NCBI GenBank assembly: GCA_902546975.1
Contig: CACCLU010000001.1
Location: 62,001 to 126,000, forward strand
From: an uncultured Alphaproteobacteria bacterium
GTDB lineage: Bacteria > Pseudomonadota > Alphaproteobacteria > HIMB59
Length of the DNA: 64,000 nucleotides
Reading direction: 5' to 3'
Below are positions 19,982 to 30,029 of this stretch, one piece after another. The notes beneath the pieces are model-generated. The model made no database searches. It was not told the origin of the DNA and saw only the letters and a program-made list of their open reading frames with translations. The translations under genes and the position numbers were made by a program. Within the stretch, counting starts at the first letter, position 1; each line of letters begins with the position of its first letter.

Positions 19982-21528
19982 AAAATATTACTAATATTTT
20001 TATTGTTTAATATTTTTATTTTAAATGGTGAGTCTTTTTGAGTTAAAGAATTTGTTGGATCATAATAATAGGATTTGACATTATGGTAATTTGCCATAAT
20101 TGATGCAGAAGAAAATGGAATTGAAATAACAATATTAGATTTATTGATTAATTTGTATGGTGAAATATTATTTTTAACAAATTGCACATTTTTAAGATTA
20201 GATATTTTATTTGTATAATCAGAATAATTTTTTGAAATATAAGGGTTGAATCTTTTTTCCTTAATTAAAATAAGCGTGCTCTGGTCAAATAATTCGATCA
20301 AATCATTATAAAATTGGATACAATTTTTATCGTTATAATAATCATCTATATCATGTAAACAATAATCTATATAGTTTTCATACTTTATTGGTTGTACGTT
20401 AAAGATTGATATAATTTTCTTAAATTTTCTATTAACTTTTATATCGTGTGCACCATCAGAAAAGGAGACTGGCTTTTTAATAATAATATATTTGTGTTTA
20501 TTAAAATTTCTAAAATGATTAGCATGTGTGTTATTCCAAAAAATATAATTTGACCAAGTCATAGATTTATAACCAAAAGGAAACCTATTTCGAAAATTAT
20601 TTTTCTTGAATTTAAAATAATTTGTCGAATAAAAATAAAAATAGACTTTTGAGTCAACGATTTTATTGTATGACCATAATGGTCTTGATAAATAATCACT
20701 ATTGTTAAATAAGATCATATCATATGGAGAGTCATATAGATTACTTAATAAATTAATGAAATGCTCTTTCATAAGTATCATATTAAAGTCATACTTTTTT
20801 ATAAAAATTTTAAAAAAATATGAGCAATAATCTTTTAATGATTTCATTAAAAAGAAGAATTTTGATTTTTTATTTTTAAATATAAAAGGATATCTAGAGT
20901 ATCTTATTTCTATATTTTTAAATTTTTTATTATTTTGAAAATTATTATTAGAATGAACTAAAAGAACTGATCGAAAATTTTTACCTTGAACAAAATTTTC
21001 GTATATCCATGTTACTACATTTTCAGTATTTGAATTGAAAGTGAAATTTCCATCAGCTAATGAATTTAAGAAAAATATTTTATCGTATTTACTTTTATCT
21101 GATAAATTATAGTTTTTATTAAAAAAAAAATAATTGAATATACTTAAAAGTTCAAAGGTGCCACTTAGAAAAAATCTTATCTTATAAATAAACCATAATA
21201 TTTTCGAAATTAAAAAGTTAATTTTAAAATAGTTTAAATCTTTTATATGTTGAATTATTACATTAGGAGCTGGAAAAAAAATATATTTACCTAATCCATA
21301 AGAAAATAATAAATATTGATTAAATTGTTTATTTAAAATTTTATTCAAAATAGTAGATTTAATAAAAAGATTTTTATATTTTAAATCATAATTTTCTAAT
21401 ATTTTGATTGGTGGAGTATTAAAATAATTTTCAAAATCATATTTTAATTTTTCTACAAGTTGTATTTTTTTCTCTTTTTTTAAATTTGAGTATCCTTTAT
21501 TTTTAAATTTGTAAATAATTGAAATCAA
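19978..21528 (-). CDS. Putative polysaccharide biosynthesis protein, possibly the PFTS-motif family
   Basis: C-terminal SNIVISIPFSSASIMANYHNVKSYYYDPTNSL resembles the PFTS motif; 516 aa. Confidence 0.5.
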   Translation of the reverse strand: MISIIYKFKNKGYSNLKKEKKIQLVEKLKYDFENYFNTPPIKILENYDLKYKNLFIKSTILNKILNKQFNQYLLFSYGLGKYIFFPAPNVIIQHIKDLNYFKINFLISKILWFIYKIRFFLSGTFELLSIFNYFFFNKNYNLSDKSKYDKIFFLNSLADGNFTFNSNTENVVTWIYENFVQGKNFRSVLLVHSNNNFQNNKKFKNIEIRYSRYPFIFKNKKSKFFFLMKSLKDYCSYFFKIFIKKYDFNMILMKEHFINLLSNLYDSPYDMILFNNSDYLSRPLWSYNKIVDSKVYFYFYSTNYFKFKKNNFRNRFPFGYKSMTWSNYIFWNNTHANHFRNFNKHKYIIIKKPVSFSDGAHDIKVNRKFKKIISIFNVQPIKYENYIDYCLHDIDDYYNDKNCIQFYNDLIELFDQSTLILIKEKRFNPYISKNYSDYTNKISNLKNVQFVKNNISPYKLINKSNIVISIPFSSASIMANYHNVKSYYYDPTNSLTQKDSPFKIKILNNKNISNIL

Positions 21529-21534
21529 ATACTT

Positions 21535-21669
21535 TTATTTCCAGTATGTTTTGTTCTTTTTCAATTTCTTGAAGTTTTTTTTTAATGGATCAATACGAAA
21601 TATTTTGAAAATTGTACCTATTGGTATTACTAAAATTAAATATATTATTAGTGTTATTATTTTATTCAT
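21535..21669 (-). CDS. 44-aa small membrane protein resembling the C-terminal tail of SxtJ-type proteins
   Basis: Absent from ORF track; manual translation MNKIITLIIYLILVIPIGTIFKIFRIDPLKKNFKKLKKNKTYWK*; starts 2 nt after the carbamoyltransferase stop and ends 7 nt before the next start. Confidence 0.75.
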   Translation of the reverse strand: MNKIITLIIYLILVIPIGTIFKIFRIDPLKKNFKKLKKNKTYWK

Positions 21670-21670
21670 A

Positions 21671-23491
21671 TTAATCTAATTCAAAAGACTCTATATATTT
21701 TTTATCAATTTTATCATTGGTATGATCTTTAGTTATTATGAAATTTCCTAACATAAGGATATCAATACCAGTATTAATAAAACAATTATATGCATCTGAA
21801 GGTGACTCGACGATAGGCTCACCGCGAATATTAAATGAAGTATTTATTAACACTGGACAATCGGTAATCTCATAAAAATCTCTGATTAAATTATAAAATT
21901 CAGTATTTATTTCAGGATGAACGGTCTGAACTCTTGCACTTCCATCTACATGTGTAATACCAGGGAGAGGCGAAATATTATTTTTTAGCTTTTCTCTCCA
22001 ATTATCAGAATTAGGTGCCTCTTTGTGGCCCTTTACATGAGCTGTAAATAACATATAGGGAGATTTTTCATTTTTATCATTGCTATGCAGTTCAAAAAAA
22101 TAATTAAATTTGTCGTACATAACAGCTGGAGCGAATGGCCTAAAGTTTTCTCTAAATTTTATTTTAATGTTTAATTTTTCCTGAATATCGTTTGTTAGAG
22201 GATTAGCTAATATGCTTCTATTTCCTAAGGCTCTTGGACCAAATTCCATTTTTCCAAAGAACCTACCAACTACTTTATTTCTTGATAAATACATTGCAAT
22301 TTTTTTTGACAATAAATCATTTTCAAAAAATTTATATTTAATTTTATTTTTTTCTAAAAATTTTTTTATTTCTTGATTATTGTAAAAGCTACCTAAAAGG
22401 GATCCTGCTTGATAATCTAGTGCACTAGTAGATAAAATATTTTTTTTATTATCTTTTAAATGATGCCATGCATTTAAAGCACAGCCCAAACTTCCACCTG
22501 AGTCTCCTGAGGCTGGTTGTATCCAAATATTTTCAAATCCAGAATTGTTTAAAATTTTTGAATTTGCTACACAATTTAATGCTACGCCACCGGCTAAACA
22601 TAGGTTCTTTTCCTTTGTTATTTTGTAAGTAAAATTTACAATTTTAATCAGTATAATTTCTAATACTTTTTGAACAGATGAAGCAATGTCCATATAAAAT
22701 TTAGTCAACTCTGACTCAGATTTTCTTCGAGGATTTTGAAAAAGCTGTTCAAAAAAGTTGTTTATCATATTTTCATTTAAATCGTAATCAAAGTATTTCA
22801 TATTTAACAAAAAAGACCCGTCATCTTTTATATCAATCATATTATTTAAAATTTTATTCAAAAAAGTTGGTTCACCATATGGGGCTAATCCCATAAGTTT
22901 ATATTCTCCAGAATTAACCTTAAATCCACAATAGTGTGTAAATGCCGAATAAAATAATCCAAGTGAATGAGGAAAATTTATTTTTTTCAACATGCTAATT
23001 TTATTATCTTTACCTTGGCCGACTCCTAGTGTTGTCCATTCTCCAACACCGTCCATTGAAACTATAGCTGAACTTAGGAATGGAGAGGGGTAATAAGCAC
23101 TTGACATATGTGAAATATGATGTGGGCAGAAAAAAATATCTTTGCTGTAATTTAAATAATTTCTTAATTTTGATTTAAAATTTAAATTTTTACTCAGCCA
23201 TTCTGGAAATACTTTATTATAGGATGAGTAACCTTTTGGAAAATTAGCAATATAAGAAGCTAACAATCTTGTAAATTTTATTGAGGGTTTTTCGTAATAA
23301 GCAACTAAATCAATATCTTGAATATCCAAATTCGCACTTCTGAGACAAAATTCTAAAGCATTAAAAGGAAAATTTTTATCATGTTTAATTCTAGTAAATC
23401 TTTCTTCTTCTGCAGCAGAAAATATTTTACCATTTTTTAAAATTGAAACAGAACTTGAATGATAAAAAGCAGAAATACCTAAAATATTCAT
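21671..23491 (-). CDS. Carbamoyltransferase (NodU/CmcH family)
   Basis: NILGISAFYHSSSVSIL...AAEEERFTRIKHDKNFP...HHISHMSSAYYPSPF...GVALNCVANSKIL...EFGPRALGNRSILANP. Confidence 0.97.
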   Translation of the reverse strand: MNILGISAFYHSSSVSILKNGKIFSAAEEERFTRIKHDKNFPFNALEFCLRSANLDIQDIDLVAYYEKPSIKFTRLLASYIANFPKGYSSYNKVFPEWLSKNLNFKSKLRNYLNYSKDIFFCPHHISHMSSAYYPSPFLSSAIVSMDGVGEWTTLGVGQGKDNKISMLKKINFPHSLGLFYSAFTHYCGFKVNSGEYKLMGLAPYGEPTFLNKILNNMIDIKDDGSFLLNMKYFDYDLNENMINNFFEQLFQNPRRKSESELTKFYMDIASSVQKVLEIILIKIVNFTYKITKEKNLCLAGGVALNCVANSKILNNSGFENIWIQPASGDSGGSLGCALNAWHHLKDNKKNILSTSALDYQAGSLLGSFYNNQEIKKFLEKNKIKYKFFENDLLSKKIAMYLSRNKVVGRFFGKMEFGPRALGNRSILANPLTNDIQEKLNIKIKFRENFRPFAPAVMYDKFNYFFELHSNDKNEKSPYMLFTAHVKGHKEAPNSDNWREKLKNNISPLPGITHVDGSARVQTVHPEINTEFYNLIRDFYEITDCPVLINTSFNIRGEPIVESPSDAYNCFINTGIDILMLGNFIITKDHTNDKIDKKYIESFELD

Positions 23492-23493
23492 TA

Positions 23494-25419
23494 TTAATTA
23501 ATAATTTTATTTAGGTTATTTTTATAATTATTTAAATCAAATGATTGAAAAAATTTTAAGGAACTTTCATTACTTATAATAAATTTCTCGTTTAATTTAG
23601 AAATTTGCTCTATTTTCAATTTTATATTCTCGAAATAATTAATCTGTTTAGATTGAATATATTTAGATAAACCAATAGATAATACTGCTGCCTCATATAT
23701 GTTTTGTAACTCAATAAAATTATAAAACATAGAATTGCGAGATTGAGTACCAAATTTTATTGACTCTCTAAAATACCAATACATTGTAAATTTTCTTCTA
23801 TCATATATTTGATTTTCTTTAGGCAATTTATTCATATGAAAACTAATTTTGTCTTTTATTTTATTAAGACAATCTTTTATATCAATATTTTTAAAATTGA
23901 AAATTGAGTCTAAATCATTAGTTAGATTTAAATTTTTAAATATATTTTCTCTTTTTTCCTTATCTAGAAATAGGTTTCCATCGATTGTTAAACCATCAAA
24001 TGAGTTATGTAAATGTAAAAAATTAAAAATATGCTGACATATTGTTATTATAAATAATTCTGGAAATTTTCCATAATAAAAATTTTTATAGTTATCAATA
24101 TTTTTAAGAAAATTAATATGTACAAATATCGGGTGTTTATTATAGCTTTCAATAGCATCAAATAGTTCATCATCTACACCACTTAAAATTTCAATACTTT
24201 GTGAACCATTATTATTTGCTTTTAAATTTATATTTTGAACTTGATTTTTTAAATCAATTTTCTTTTCAGATTGTATCTGAAAGTATTCATTAAAATTTTT
24301 ATCATTGCCTAAACTATATTCGGGATTAAATAAGATATTTTTGATTTTAGCCCTGTAAGAGTCAACAATTTCTCCATTATTAAGTATATTAGATAGTTTA
24401 TTTGATAGTTCTAAATGACCAGATTTTGTTAGATGACAATGATCAAAAAAATTTTTGTTTTCTAGCGATCTTATATCAATGCTATCAAGAGAAAAGTTTG
24501 ATACTATTTTTTTTATAATATTTCTAAAATTCTCATTTATTTTGTAATTATTAATATCCTCATCATTGGAGAGTAATAAATACTTATCAGATTTAGATTT
24601 TTCATTAATTTTTTTATATATAATTGAAATGTTATAAAAAATTATTTCTTTTCTTATATTTTCCTCTTTTGACAAGATTTTGAGATTTTTTAAAGAAACT
24701 TGGTAATTACCTAATTTGGCCTCATTAACAGCATAATTATTTGCTATTGCATAATATAACTCGAAGCTATAGTTGAATGAAATTTTATCATTCAAAATTT
24801 GAAGATATAGTTCATTACATTTTTTGTATTCACCTTCTTCAGCTAATTGAAAAGCTTTTTTTAATTTATCATGTTTGAAATTTAAAAAATTTGAACTTTT
24901 ATCTAAAAGATTATAATAACTATAATATGCAAAATTCCCTTTTGCTAGTCCAGGATGAAAAAAATAATTAGAGTCAGGAACTATAATAATTATTTTGATT
25001 TTTTTTGAGTTAGCAAAATTAATAATTTTTTTTATATTTTTTTCAAAATCTCTTTCTGTTTCAGGCTTATGAATTAAATTATCAAAATTATTATTCCAAT
25101 CGTTAAAAATTATTTTATTTGTATTTAAAGATTTTTTTTTTGTAAATAAATTTAATTGATTTGATTTTTTTTGAACTTCAGTAGCTATTGAGTCACAAAT
25201 ACCTATGTTTAAAATTATATAATCTAAATCTTTAATATTGTTTTTTTTTAAAAATTTTAATGCATCAGCTGAGCCAAAACCGTGGAGTGATGAATTATAA
25301 ATCGTACTTTCTTTCCTCCAAATTCTGTGATTTGATAAGATAAATGGAAAAGTATATTCATAACATCCAATTGTCATACTTGTAGAGTCACCTAAAATTA
25401 AGATATTTTTAATGCTCAT
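23494..25419 (-). CDS. SGNH/GDSL hydrolase-like protein with TPR-like central region
   Basis: ILILGDSTSMTIGCYEYTFP...YIILNIGICDS...FDHCHLTKSGHLELSNKL (GDS / DxxH); helical repeats AFQLAEEGEYKKCNELYLQIL. Confidence 0.7.
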   Translation of the reverse strand: MSIKNILILGDSTSMTIGCYEYTFPFILSNHRIWRKESTIYNSSLHGFGSADALKFLKKNNIKDLDYIILNIGICDSIATEVQKKSNQLNLFTKKKSLNTNKIIFNDWNNNFDNLIHKPETERDFEKNIKKIINFANSKKIKIIIIVPDSNYFFHPGLAKGNFAYYSYYNLLDKSSNFLNFKHDKLKKAFQLAEEGEYKKCNELYLQILNDKISFNYSFELYYAIANNYAVNEAKLGNYQVSLKNLKILSKEENIRKEIIFYNISIIYKKINEKSKSDKYLLLSNDEDINNYKINENFRNIIKKIVSNFSLDSIDIRSLENKNFFDHCHLTKSGHLELSNKLSNILNNGEIVDSYRAKIKNILFNPEYSLGNDKNFNEYFQIQSEKKIDLKNQVQNINLKANNNGSQSIEILSGVDDELFDAIESYNKHPIFVHINFLKNIDNYKNFYYGKFPELFIITICQHIFNFLHLHNSFDGLTIDGNLFLDKEKRENIFKNLNLTNDLDSIFNFKNIDIKDCLNKIKDKISFHMNKLPKENQIYDRRKFTMYWYFRESIKFGTQSRNSMFYNFIELQNIYEAAVLSIGLSKYIQSKQINYFENIKLKIEQISKLNEKFIISNESSLKFFQSFDLNNYKNNLNKIIN

Positions 25420-25577
25420 TAAAAAAGAGGATAGACATCATCTTTACTATTTATGTCTTTTGATTTTTTTTGGCCAGTTTTATTTAATAAATAAAATGAT
25501 GAATATAATAGATATAATACTTTTTCACTGATTTTTTTTTTGGTGAACGAAAATTTTAATAATTTATATATTAACAT
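25419..25577 (-). CDS. 52-aa small protein of unknown function
   Basis: Absent from ORF track; manual translation MLIYKLLKFSFTKKKISEKVLYLLYSSFYLLNKTGQKKSKDINSKDDVYPLF*; start overlaps upstream gene end and stop overlaps next start (TAATG). Confidence 0.65.
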   Translation of the reverse strand: MLIYKLLKFSFTKKKISEKVLYLLYSSFYLLNKTGQKKSKDINSKDDVYPLF

Positions 25578-26512
25578 ATGTATCTCTTAATGTTTTCAGC
25601 TATTAAATGATTGCCATAATCATTTATATGGCCATCTTCAAAAAAGGGACTTTGACTATTTTTTTTAAATTCTAATTCTAAGTCTAGAAAATCTATTTTT
25701 AGTTTTTGCATTATATCGATTGTTTTTAATCTAGGTATTTTATAATTTATTAATTCGTTATTATTATCACTATTAAAATATTCTTCTTTTGACATATTTA
25801 CTATTACTAGTAATTGTACTTTCAAGTCATCACAAAGTGCTTTAATTTTTTTAAAAATATATTCGCTAATATAATACATATCTTTATAAAAAGGCTGATT
25901 CCAAGCTTTAAAAATTGGGTCAATATAATCAACATAATCATGACTTTCACTTGAAATATTATTTTGATATTCGTTAAATTCTTTATTGAATTTTAAATAT
26001 CCTCCAAATAGTTTTCTGAACAATTTAATTTTTGAAATGTAATTAATCTTTTTTTCATAAACTTCACCATTTTGACTTAATAAAAAATGTGGTCTGATGT
26101 AGCCATTTACATAATTATTTATTGTTCTCAGTAAGGCCCATGGATATTGTTCAATTATAACTTGATCTGGATTGAATTTTTTTATCTCATTTCTTAAAAA
26201 AAAATATATTTGATCAATTCCAAGACTACAATGTCCAAAATTAATAAATTCTTGATCCAAATAATTATCATTTAATAAATTTGAATACCTTTTATTTACA
26301 TCTATAGCAGCTCCCCATGTATGAGAGCCTCCAATACATAAATTTCTCCTATGTCTTTTTTTTAAATTAAATTCATTATCTCTAACTCCAAAGCTATTAT
26401 GCTCAACTAATATCTCTTTATTGCTTTGAGGAAAAAATATACTACTTTTAAAATTTTTTTTTCCCCAAAAGCCATATATATTATGGTATTCATAAAAAGA
26501 TATAGTGGACAT
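25571..26512 (-). CDS. SGNH hydrolase-like protein
   Basis: NLCIGGSHTWGAAIDVNKRYSNLL...FFEDGHINDYGNHLIAENI. Confidence 0.75.
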   Translation of the reverse strand: MSTISFYEYHNIYGFWGKKNFKSSIFFPQSNKEILVEHNSFGVRDNEFNLKKRHRRNLCIGGSHTWGAAIDVNKRYSNLLNDNYLDQEFINFGHCSLGIDQIYFFLRNEIKKFNPDQVIIEQYPWALLRTINNYVNGYIRPHFLLSQNGEVYEKKINYISKIKLFRKLFGGYLKFNKEFNEYQNNISSESHDYVDYIDPIFKAWNQPFYKDMYYISEYIFKKIKALCDDLKVQLLVIVNMSKEEYFNSDNNNELINYKIPRLKTIDIMQKLKIDFLDLELEFKKNSQSPFFEDGHINDYGNHLIAENIKRYIC

Positions 26513-27237
26513 TATTTTTTTTGCAAAATGTGATTATTAATTTTATATAAAGACTTATTTTTTTTCATTAGTGAAATTATATCATCTAAGCTAAAAATCG
26601 TATTAACTGGATATAATGTTTTATAAATTTTCGAAATCAAATTAAAATCCTCTTTTGTGTCTAGGGTAAATCTATATTTTTGTAAATTAACTTTATTTTT
26701 ATAATTACTTTTAACAAAATATTCTGAACTTTTGATATATGTAGTAACATGCTCCCTGTCATAAGCTTTTGTTGCTTTATTGTGAGATATGTAAAGTGAG
26801 TTGAAAGTAAAAATCTCTGCCTCCATTCCAAGAGGATAACTTCTTGATATAGCATTTGACAAGTAATCAATATCTTTTTTTTTAATGAATTCTTTAATTA
26901 GAGTATCTATTATTAATGGGTCAATTAAAGGACAATCAGAGGTAACTCTGATTATATAATCATATTTCATTTTTTTTGCTGCTAAATAGTGCCTGGAGAG
27001 TACATCCGTTTCTGATCCAACTATATAATTAATATTAAGTTTTTTTGCAAGATTCACTATTGCATAGTCATCTTCAGAGTCAGCAATAGCCAAGCACATA
27101 TCGTCCACTAGCTTTGCATTTTTAAGACGTGATATTAATATTTCAAGTATTGATGTGTTATTAATTTTTTTAAGAATTTTTCCTTTTAATCTTTTTGAAT
27201 TATACCTACATTGAACAATAATTCCAACTCGCATCAT
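26512..27237 (-). CDS. SpsF-like cytidylyltransferase/glycosyltransferase family
   Basis: VGIIVQCRYNSKRLKGKILKKINNTSILEILISRL...VTSDCPLIDPLIIDTLI...DREHVTTYI. Confidence 0.85.
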   Translation of the reverse strand: MMRVGIIVQCRYNSKRLKGKILKKINNTSILEILISRLKNAKLVDDMCLAIADSEDDYAIVNLAKKLNINYIVGSETDVLSRHYLAAKKMKYDYIIRVTSDCPLIDPLIIDTLIKEFIKKKDIDYLSNAISRSYPLGMEAEIFTFNSLYISHNKATKAYDREHVTTYIKSSEYFVKSNYKNKVNLQKYRFTLDTKEDFNLISKIYKTLYPVNTIFSLDDIISLMKKNKSLYKINNHILQKK

Positions 27238-28412
27238 AAATTATAAATTTTGTGAATTGTATTTATAACTTTTGACTGGTTTTTTTTTGTAAGAGAAAAA
27301 TAACAAGGAAGGCTTAAGGCATGATTAAAATAATCAATAGAATTTTGGATATTTTTTGTGCTATATCCTCTATTTTTAAAGTAAAGATGTAATGGAATTG
27401 GAATATAATGGACCTGAGTAATAATTTTTTGTTTTCTTAATAAAAACATAATTTCGTTTTTACTTAGCTTTGTATTTTTAAAATCTAGTCTCACAACAAA
27501 AAGGTGATTACTTGAATTTTTTGTATAGGGTTGTATTGGTATACAAGTTTTAGAGTCAATTTTCTCTCTATAGGTTTGTACTATATTATCTCTAGATTTA
27601 AGAAACTGATTAATTTTGCTTAGTTGACTAATTCCCAACGCACTTTGAATGTCATTTAACCTATAATGAAATCCAAGCTCACTCATCTCATAATACCATA
27701 AGTTTCTTCTCCCTTTTGTATAAGCTTGACTCTTGTCTTCGAAAACACCATTATTTTTGTTGATTCCGTGACTTCTTAACCTTAAAAGTCGTTTATAAAG
27801 CGATTTATTATTTGTCGTTATCATTCCTCCTTCGGCAGTAGCTATAGTTTTAACTGGATGAGTTGAAAAAACACAAATATCTGAATATTTACACGATCCA
27901 ACTTTTTTTCCATCATCGTATTTTGAACCTAAAGCGTGCGCTGCATCTTCTAAAATCTTAAAACCAAACCTTGAGCTCAAATTTTTAATTTTTTTCATAT
28001 CACAAGGAAGACCAGCAAAATGAACTGGGATGACTAATTTAATTTTCTTTTTATTTTTTTTTAAAATTTCTTCTAATTTTTCAATTGATATATTAATTGT
28101 TTTTGAGTCTATATCACAAAAAATAGGCTCTGAACCTAAATGCAAGCCAGCACTAACTGTTGATACAAATGTAATGGGCGAGGTTACAAATTTATCAAAT
28201 TTAGTCAGACCCAAAGCTAATGCTGATACATGCAAGCCAGCTGAACAACTGCTTACTGAAACCGCATACTTTGAACCAACATAATTAGCAAATGTCTGTT
28301 CATATTTTTCAACAACTGGTCCTTGGGTAAGGTTATTACTTTTTAATACCTTAATTACTGACTTTATATCTTTATTATCTATGAAATGTTTGCCATAAGG
28401 AATATTTTTCAT
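27234..28412 (-). CDS. pseC: PseC-like UDP-4-keto-sugar aminotransferase (DegT/DnrJ/EryC1)
   Basis: IPYGKHFIDNKDIKSVIKVLKSNNLTQGPVVEKYE...EDAAHALGSKYDDGKKVGSCKYSDICVFSTHPVKTIATAEGGMITTN. Confidence 0.93.
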   Translation of the reverse strand: MKNIPYGKHFIDNKDIKSVIKVLKSNNLTQGPVVEKYEQTFANYVGSKYAVSVSSCSAGLHVSALALGLTKFDKFVTSPITFVSTVSAGLHLGSEPIFCDIDSKTINISIEKLEEILKKNKKKIKLVIPVHFAGLPCDMKKIKNLSSRFGFKILEDAAHALGSKYDDGKKVGSCKYSDICVFSTHPVKTIATAEGGMITTNNKSLYKRLLRLRSHGINKNNGVFEDKSQAYTKGRRNLWYYEMSELGFHYRLNDIQSALGISQLSKINQFLKSRDNIVQTYREKIDSKTCIPIQPYTKNSSNHLFVVRLDFKNTKLSKNEIMFLLRKQKIITQVHYIPIPLHLYFKNRGYSTKNIQNSIDYFNHALSLPCYFSLTKKNQSKVINTIHKIYNL

Positions 28413-29309
28413 TTAGATATTACCATAATTGTGATTTTTAAAGAATATAGTAAATTGATCCTCAATACTTGGAATATTAATATTTAATTCGCTTTTCAAT
28501 TTACTATTATCTAAAGACATATTTTGAGGTCTTTGCACAAGCTTTTTTTCCTCTAAAAGTATTGGCCTTATAAGTTTTATATCAAAGTCAAAATATTTTG
28601 CTAATAAAATTCCAAAGTCATATTTTGTAATAGTTTCATTACTAGATACATTGTATATCCCAGATTTATTTTTTTTCAAAAGAAGGAGAATATAATCAAG
28701 TAACAAAAAAAATGATATAGGCGTGAATGTGACGTTTTTAAATAATTCTATATTTTTGTTATTTTTTAAGTTTAATTTAATTATATCAATAAAAGATTTT
28801 TTAAAAACAGAACTACCACAAAAAAAATTTGATCTAATTATAAGTGAATTCTCATTATTCTCTGAAACGCATTCCTCTGCTTTAAGTTTTGTTTCACTAT
28901 AAACATTAAGAGGTTTTGTTTTATCAGACTCTGTGAAAGAACAATCGTTTTTATCAAATAAGTGGTCTGTAGACATTTGTACAAAAAGTATATTTTGAGA
29001 TTTAGCTATTTTTGATAGATTCTTTGCTATACCAACATTCAATTTATCAGCTGCAATAGGATTTTCTTCACAAATCTCTACGTTAGTTAATCCTGCAAAA
29101 TTAAATATTATATTAGGTCTTATCCTTTCAATTAAATTAGAAGTTTCATATTCTGAAACTAGATTTAACTTAAAATAATCTACGTTTTTTTCCTGATAAT
29201 AAAAATTTTCATAAAATGTTGATGAAATTTTATAATTTTTTTTGTTTAGATACTTTACAGAATTGTAACCCAACAACCCTGAGCCACCAGCAATAAATAT
29301 TTTATTCAA
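28413..29309 (-). CDS. RmlD-like sugar-nucleotide reductase (SDR)
   Basis: IFIAGGSGLLGYNSVKYL...IIFNFAGLTNVEICEENPIAADKLNV...QMSTDHLFD. Confidence 0.85.
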   Translation of the reverse strand: MNKIFIAGGSGLLGYNSVKYLNKKNYKISSTFYENFYYQEKNVDYFKLNLVSEYETSNLIERIRPNIIFNFAGLTNVEICEENPIAADKLNVGIAKNLSKIAKSQNILFVQMSTDHLFDKNDCSFTESDKTKPLNVYSETKLKAEECVSENNENSLIIRSNFFCGSSVFKKSFIDIIKLNLKNNKNIELFKNVTFTPISFFLLLDYILLLLKKNKSGIYNVSSNETITKYDFGILLAKYFDFDIKLIRPILLEEKKLVQRPQNMSLDNSKLKSELNINIPSIEDQFTIFFKNHNYGNI

Positions 29310-29323
29310 ATTTATCTAATTGA

Positions 29324-29998
29324 TTAGCTATTCCAATCGTTTTGAAAAAGCATATTAGCTTCATCGCTTTTAAGTTGACTTAAAAATTTTGAGAAATTTT
29401 GGAATTGTGTTGTAACAATATCAGCTCCACATTTTATGGCCTCTGAAATTACTTGGGGTTGTCTTATTGAACCAACTAAAATTTGAGATGATTTATTTAA
29501 GTTATTCTTTTCAATCAAATTTTTAACATCATATATTATGCTTTTTGGATCAATGTCCTCATCAGTCATTTTCCCCCAAAAGTATGATATATATGAACAT
29601 CCCATATTAGCTGCGACAACGCCTTGCATAAAACCTGTTACACATGTTGCGTTTACCTTAATGCCTCTTTTAATAAGTTCACTTATAACAAAACAGTTGT
29701 CATTACTAAATGGCACTTTGATTTTTAAACTTACATTACTGGAAAAGGAATTCTGATACTCTTCTGCCTCTTCAATCATTTTTGATGGATCAGTATTGAA
29801 CAATTGAAATGAAAGTGAAAAGTCATTGAGCTTAGAAATTTCTTTGTGTATTAATGAAAGTAAATCTAAATAAGAAATATTTTTTTCCTTCATTATCTTC
29901 TTACAAAAAGACAAATTTGTAGTTATACCAGAAATAACACCTAAATTATTTATTTGATTAAATTCTGCTATATCAGCACCATCAAAATAGAGTTTCAT
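29324..29998 (-). CDS. Transaldolase / fructose-6-phosphate aldolase-like protein
   Basis: MKLYFDGADIAEFNQINNLGVISGITTNLSFCKK...LKIKVPFS...VNATCVTGFMQGVVAANMGCSYISYFWGKMTD. Confidence 0.85.
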   Translation of the reverse strand: MKLYFDGADIAEFNQINNLGVISGITTNLSFCKKIMKEKNISYLDLLSLIHKEISKLNDFSLSFQLFNTDPSKMIEEAEEYQNSFSSNVSLKIKVPFSNDNCFVISELIKRGIKVNATCVTGFMQGVVAANMGCSYISYFWGKMTDEDIDPKSIIYDVKNLIEKNNLNKSSQILVGSIRQPQVISEAIKCGADIVTTQFQNFSKFLSQLKSDEANMLFQNDWNS

Positions 29999-30029
29999 GA
30001 TTTAGATTAATAACCTCAATAGAGATTTT

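Noticed and set aside
26661-26870. 69-aa minus-strand ORF inside the SpsF-like gene
   Set aside because: Alternative frame of a well-supported gene on the same strand.
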